10,000 nt of DNA, from assembly GCA_036752345.1 (NCBI GenBank), contig DAIOSV010000050.1:1-10000 (forward strand), in the 5' to 3' direction. Made by a program: the position numbers and the translations under genes. How positions within the stretch are numbered: the first letter of the stretch is position 1; each line of letters begins with the position of its first letter. This document shows positions 6,752 through 10,000 of this stretch, piece by piece. The DNA comes from UBA1715 sp036752345 (GTDB lineage Bacteria > Bacteroidota > Bacteroidia > Bacteroidales > UBA1715). Below the pieces are notes generated by a model that saw nothing but the letters and a program-made list of their open reading frames with translations, did no database searches and was not told the DNA's origin.

Positions 6752-6759
6752 CAAAGGTA
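6752..6759 (-). promoter_or_regulatory. Bacteroidota -7 box for the ABC ATPase gene
   Basis: The minus strand reads TACCTTTG, a perfect TAnnTTTG match, 16 nt before the start at 6735. It lies immediately after the T-tract of the terminator for the upstream operon, so terminator and promoter are packed within about 45 bp. A TTG element at -33 is not evident because that region is the terminator stem. Confidence 0.5.
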
Positions 6760-6761
6760 AT

Positions 6762-6795
6762 AAAAAAGGTGGACGACACATCCATGCCTCCACCT
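6762..6795 (-). terminator. Intrinsic terminator of the Cthe_2159-like operon
   Basis: On the minus strand AGGTGGA and TCCACCT pair as a perfect 7-bp stem around a 15-nt loop (GGCATGGATGTGTCG), followed by TTTTTTATT. The hairpin begins 28 nt after the stop codon of the 731-aa protein, as expected for Rho-independent termination. Confidence 0.8.
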
Positions 6796-6823
6796 CATCG
6801 GAAAATGAAAAAAAATTAGCGTT

Positions 6824-9019
6824 CTATTTTGCTGTAAAACTTGTAAGCGAAGAAGTTCCTGCTGCAGTACTTCCTAAATATACTCCTCGGAAAGCACTTG
6901 TATAATCTGTCGGAGCGGTTGTGCTATACTTGATTGTATAGGTAGAACCGGAAGTCATTGCAGGTGCAGTTACCAACGTCGATACACTCGACAAATTGCT
7001 TGGCAACTTGACTGTGTATATGTTTTTGCCGGTATTATCTGCCAACGTATAGTAGTTTGTACTTGTGAATGACGTAGTAGTTGAAATAAAGTTGTATCCC
7101 TGGGTTGCTCCCGAAAGAGTTGCCGAACTTGAACCTTGAGCACCACCACCGGCAAATAAATATCCGCCTTTGATTGACACATACGAAAAATTATCGCAAT
7201 CGAGGCCTTCTTCAGGAGAACCTTTGGTAGATATACAGAGAAGGAATCCATTATTGATAGTGAAAGCTCCTGTTCTGCCATAGTTGGAATCAACGCCATC
7301 GTTGCCATCGGACCAGCAAACCACGCAGCCACCGTTTACGGTAATAATTCCGGAAGAATTGATACAGTCGTCATAGCATTGTGCATAGATATTTCCACCA
7401 TTAATAGTAATAGATGTTTTACTTTCGAAACCTTCTGCACCATCTGTTTCGGTTGTTACGGTAATTGTACCTGAATATACTATGAGTGCACCGGTCGCTT
7501 TAATAGCTTTTGCATCGGAACCACCAGAACTCTGCATTCCTCCACCTGGGCCGAACTGACCGCCGGTACTTGAGGAACCGGTACTATAGCTTGAACCTGT
7601 TGTTGCTACGTTCAAAATCAAGTTAGAATTCGAATCACCATTTACACCAAGAACAATAGAGCCATCGGCTTTGATTCCCTTGCCACCAGTTCCAGAACTC
7701 GTACACGTAATAGTACCACGTTGCAAAAGGATGTTTGCATCACTTGATATACAAGCAGCGGTGTACGTATCAGCAGTTGCTGACGAGTTTGTGTACGAAC
7801 CACCGGCACCTGAAGTTGAAATATTGAGCGTTCCGCCCGAAACCAACACATCGCCATCTGAAGAAATTCCTTTGCCACCTGCTCCTGAATTGGTGATAGT
7901 AAGAGAGCCACCAGTCATTGTGACTGTTCCGGCTGACTTAACGCCAACGCTGTATGAAGGATCATATCCGGAACCGCTTGCTTCGAGCAATGGAGCGCCA
8001 GATAGGGTAAGTGTTGTATTTCCACCGGAAATGACTACAAATTGGTCACTCTTGAGAGCTTTTGCTGCAGCGCCTTCCATGGTGATATTCAATGTGCCAC
8101 CATTAATTGAAATAAGGCTATCAGTTTTGATTCCTTTAGAATCATCGTCACCGGAATTGATTGTAACCGTTCCTGCCGTGATTGCGAACACTCCTGAGAG
8201 ATCATTTTCGCATTCTATGGCATCGCTTACTGCATTATCAATAGTAATGCTACCACCTATTACCGTCACGTTCTCGGCATGCATTCCATCAGCTGCTGCT
8301 GATGTTACATGTACGGTTCCCGATTGTATGGTAACATCGTCACTGCCGAAAATAGCATGGTTTGCCGCTCCGCTAACATTCAACGTGCCCGAGCCGGTAA
8401 ATACTACATCTCCTTTACTTTCAAAAGCAGCCTTCCCGGTATTATTTATTCCATCGCTCAAGGTACTTGTTCCTTGAAGATTGACGGTCACACTTTTGTC
8501 AATTGCAACGTGTATTGCAGCGCTGTCGGGGTTGGTAATTGACGCCCCATCAAGTGTGAGCGTAAACCGTTTCTCACTATCGAATGTAAGAGAGCCATTG
8601 GTTGTTGTACCTTGCACGACGTATTCAATATCCTTGGTTTCTCCAGCATAGCTTACGGTAACGTGCGCATTGTTTTCGGCATGCGAAACTATCACGCCAT
8701 CGGACGCAAAAGGATTGTTTACAGTAACTGACGAGCCGTTGTATATGATTGTTACCACCGTGCCTTGATCGGTTGTTTGAGCAACGCGCTCATCACTGAA
8801 CACGATACTGTCAACCGCAGCAACTGACACTTTGAACGGAGAAGTTGCTCCGAGTGTATTAAAGGTTGAAATCTGATTGGAAAATTGAACTGATTCTACA
8901 CTATCAGTGCGTTTTTGCAGAATAATATTATTTGAATTGTAGACCTGCATATTTTTTTGAGCAAGAAGAGATAATGAACCTCCAAGTAACATGCTACATA
9001 ATATAAGTAATCGTTTCAT
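6824..9019 (-). CDS. Secreted Cthe_2159-like (DUF4353) beta-helix carbohydrate-binding protein
   Basis: This is a 731-aa exported protein. Residues 1-20 are a signal peptide (LSLLA before Gln21). Residues 24-76 form a small module with two strand motifs, TDSVESVQF and VAAVDSIVF. Residues about 140-625 contain about 15 rungs of 20-35 residues, each with a turn such as DGMHAEN, DAIECEN, KGIKTDS, KALKSDQ, KGISSDG, KGIKADG, EGFESK and EGLDCDN, followed by a strand pair 'VTIxGGTLxIT'. This pattern is characteristic of the Cthe_2159 family (PF14262). Its Clostridium thermocellum founder is a calcium-containing beta-helix that binds cellulose and polygalacturonate. A Gly/Ser-rich insert (474-501, with GPGGGM) interrupts the rungs. 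Six of nine mature cysteines cluster at 548-608. The C-terminal 80 residues include a GSTYTIKYST strand segment but no T9SS sorting domain. It follows the 160-aa T9SS protein after 3 nt. Glycan binding at the surface is inferred from the family. Confidence 0.88.
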   Translation of the reverse strand: MKRLLILCSMLLGGSLSLLAQKNMQVYNSNNIILQKRTDSVESVQFSNQISTFNTLGATSPFKVSVAAVDSIVFSDERVAQTTDQGTVVTIIYNGSSVTVNNPFASDGVIVSHAENNAHVTVSYAGETKDIEYVVQGTTTNGSLTFDSEKRFTLTLDGASITNPDSAAIHVAIDKSVTVNLQGTSTLSDGINNTGKAAFESKGDVVFTGSGTLNVSGAANHAIFGSDDVTIQSGTVHVTSAAADGMHAENVTVIGGSITIDNAVSDAIECENDLSGVFAITAGTVTINSGDDDSKGIKTDSLISINGGTLNITMEGAAAKALKSDQFVVISGGNTTLTLSGAPLLEASGSGYDPSYSVGVKSAGTVTMTGGSLTITNSGAGGKGISSDGDVLVSGGTLNISTSGAGGSYTNSSATADTYTAACISSDANILLQRGTITCTSSGTGGKGIKADGSIVLGVNGDSNSNLILNVATTGSSYSTGSSSTGGQFGPGGGMQSSGGSDAKAIKATGALIVYSGTITVTTETDGAEGFESKTSITINGGNIYAQCYDDCINSSGIITVNGGCVVCWSDGNDGVDSNYGRTGAFTINNGFLLCISTKGSPEEGLDCDNFSYVSIKGGYLFAGGGAQGSSSATLSGATQGYNFISTTTSFTSTNYYTLADNTGKNIYTVKLPSNLSSVSTLVTAPAMTSGSTYTIKYSTTAPTDYTSAFRGVYLGSTAAGTSSLTSFTAK

Positions 9020-9022
9020 GGC

Positions 9023-9505
9023 TTAGAGTTTATTAAATTTTACAATCTCATTTCCTACTTTTACAAAATACAAACCTGCAGCGAAGGAACTTACATCAAT
9101 TTTTGCATTTGCCGATGTTGTAGTTGAAACCAACAACAAGCCAAACGATGAATAAATCTCAACCGGATACTCTGCTTGTGCAATGCCATTTACCGTAATG
9201 AAATTGGTTGCGGGATTTGGATACACATAGACACTGCCTGCGGCAGAAATTGCATCTACGCCGGTTGACTCTACTGCTATAAATAGCACTTTTCTAACAT
9301 TGTCTAATGCGATAGTGGTGGGATTCAAGTCACCTTTATCTACCAACATATTATCGCCGGAGAAATATAATTTGCCTGCATCGGCAACGGTAAAATCTTC
9401 GTACATAGCATCGGTATAGACCACGCGCACGGTGGTTTGGGAGAAACAACTCAATGCCCCAATGATGATTACTCCCAATAAACAAATACATCGTTTCATT
9501 TTCAT
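9023..9505 (-). CDS. Small exported protein with type IX secretion sorting domain
   Basis: This is a 160-aa protein. Residues 1-23 are a signal peptide (hydrophobic CLLGVIIIGALSCF). ATG 9505 is used here; Met3 is an equally good alternative. Residues 25-77 carry two strand motifs, VADAGKLYFSGDNMLV and LDNVRKVLFI, a small module seen in many Bacteroidota secreted proteins and also at the N-terminus of the next protein. Residues 82-160 are a complete T9SS type A C-terminal domain: VYVYPNPATNFITV at 92-105, then VEIYSSFGLLL, ending AAGLYFVKVGNEIVKFNKL. This domain directs passage through the Por secretion pore and usually attachment to the surface. There is almost nothing else in the protein, so it is close to a bare sorting domain with one adaptor-like module. 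It is first in an operon with the beta-helix gene. Its specific function is unknown. Confidence 0.88.
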   Translation of the reverse strand: MKMKRCICLLGVIIIGALSCFSQTTVRVVYTDAMYEDFTVADAGKLYFSGDNMLVDKGDLNPTTIALDNVRKVLFIAVESTGVDAISAAGSVYVYPNPATNFITVNGIAQAEYPVEIYSSFGLLLVSTTTSANAKIDVSSFAAGLYFVKVGNEIVKFNKL

Positions 9506-9643
9506 GATTTTAGTAAAAAGACAAGAGCTAAAAATGAAACCCCACGCTCTATAATAGCATTTCTTTTCTTATAGCTATACTATATAAAAACCAAAGAAGC
9601 ATGACAGCAAAGGAGTTCACGGACTTTATTTTTTTCAAAAGAC
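9506..9643. other. Spacer expected to hold the promoter of the surface operon
   Basis: This AT-rich spacer lies between the terminator of the right-edge gene and the start of the 160-aa protein. No perfect TAnnTTTG is present on the minus strand. Near matches are CTTCTTTG (9592-9599) and CTCCTTTG (about 9609-9616), the latter with a TTTG about 20 nt upstream. A 10-bp palindrome TATAGCTATA sits at 9570-9579. Which of these, if any, is used cannot be told from sequence. Confidence 0.3.
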
Positions 9644-9677
9644 AACAAAAAAGGGCGAACAATCATGTCCGCCCTTT
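9644..9677 (-). terminator. Intrinsic terminator of the right-edge T9SS cargo gene
   Basis: On the minus strand AAAGGGCG and CGCCCTTT pair as a perfect 8-bp stem that can extend by GAC/GTT (one G-U) to 11 bp with a 6-nt loop ATGATT. It is followed by TTTGTTG, giving a run of six T with the stem. It begins 26 nt after the stop at 9704. The core is GC-rich and palindromic on both strands, but only the minus-strand side has the T-run. Confidence 0.85.
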
Positions 9678-9703
9678 AATGATTTTTATTGAAATACGGT
9701 TTG

Positions 9704-10000
9704 CTATTTCTTTACAAATCGTTTTGTTTTTGTTGAACCATCAGCAAAAACTATCTGCATAGAATATACCCCAGATTGAAGCGTAGCAACCGGAATTGTT
9801 GTTGTGTTTGCTCCAACTTCTACGATTGTTTTAGCACCTTGCATAGCAATGATAGAAACGTATGCAATTTCTTCGCTTGCTTCTACTGTTACATACTCAG
9901 TACATGGATTTGGATATACTTGCAATGTAGTAACAACCTCGTCGATTGCTGTAGATGTAACCTTTGAACTCATGTATAGGTTGTATGCCGTGCGCAAATT
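9704..10000 (-). CDS. C-terminal end of a type IX secretion cargo protein, 5' part outside window
   Basis: This is the last 98 codons of a gene entering from the right edge; the frame is open through base 10000, so no true start is visible. The first visible residues, NLRTAYNLYMSSKVTSTAIDE, are the end of an unseen domain or linker. From VYPNPCTEYVTV onwards it is a T9SS type A sorting domain, including IAMQGAKTIVEV, a TLQSGVYSMQIVFADG strand and the basic end TKTKRFVKK. This identifies the protein as exported by the Por machinery and probably surface-anchored or released. Nothing can be said about its main domain. A strong terminator follows the stop, so this gene is transcribed separately from the downstream operon. 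Confidence 0.88.
   Translation of the reverse strand, partial: NLRTAYNLYMSSKVTSTAIDEVVTTLQVYPNPCTEYVTVEASEEIAYVSIIAMQGAKTIVEVGANTTTIPVATLQSGVYSMQIVFADGSTKTKRFVKK

Noticed and set aside
6736..6798. Longer start for the ABC ATPase
   Set aside because: The extra 21 residues cover the promoter box and terminator and do not resemble the family N-terminus.
7671..8477. 268-aa open frame on the plus strand
   Set aside because: It lies wholly antisense to the repetitive Cthe_2159-like gene, is Pro/Val-rich from complementing Gly/Thr codons, and shows no domain or initiation signal.
9570..9579. TATAGCTATA palindrome as an operator
   Set aside because: It is short, AT-rich and single; no second site or nearby regulator gene supports it.

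Overview
The window looks like a chromosomal segment of a Bacteroidota bacterium, most likely order Bacteroidales. Two proteins end in type IX secretion (T9SS, Por) type A C-terminal sorting domains. Several genes are preceded by the Bacteroidota -7 box TAnnTTTG rather than an E. coli-type promoter. Purine-rich Shine-Dalgarno sequences are essentially absent. Secreted beta-helix proteins are abundant. Genus cannot be fixed from the sequence alone. There are no RNA genes, CRISPR arrays, transposases or phage genes.

Left part (1-2322, minus strand): a two-gene unit encodes a secreted parallel beta-helix protein (239-1267) and, 2 nt downstream, an exported protein that runs off the left edge (1-236). 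An AT-rich gene-free stretch (1268-1659) follows. Then comes an exported protein whose C-terminal half resembles the DUF1444/YtpQ family (1660-2322).

Centre (2491-6735): housekeeping genes. RuvB (Holliday-junction branch-migration motor), a type I methionine aminopeptidase with an N-terminal SEC-C zinc motif, and HemW (radical-SAM heme chaperone) lie on the plus strand. An ATP-binding subunit of a FecE/BtuD-type metallophore/cobalamin importer converges on hemW with a 7-bp gap. ruvB, map and the ABC gene each have a perfect TAnnTTTG box only 14-23 nt from the start codon, which implies nearly leaderless messages. The most unusual point is hemW. Its reading frame clearly extends upstream to encode the essential Cx3Cx2C cluster motif, but no ATG, GTG or TTG exists in frame before that motif. 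A 7-bp tandem repeat abuts the expected start.

Right part (6824-10000, minus strand): a cell-surface operon contains a 160-aa exported protein ending in a T9SS sorting domain, followed 3 nt later by a 731-aa Cthe_2159-like (DUF4353) beta-helix carbohydrate-binding protein without a sorting domain. The two share an N-terminal module. Further right is the C-terminal end of another T9SS cargo protein. Two intrinsic terminators (6762-6795 and 9644-9677) bound this operon on its two sides, and their hairpin loops are very similar.

I see no evidence for a wholly new multi-gene system. The points most worth follow-up are the start-less hemW with its heptamer repeat, the exported DUF1444-like protein, and the paired T9SS/Cthe_2159 surface operon.
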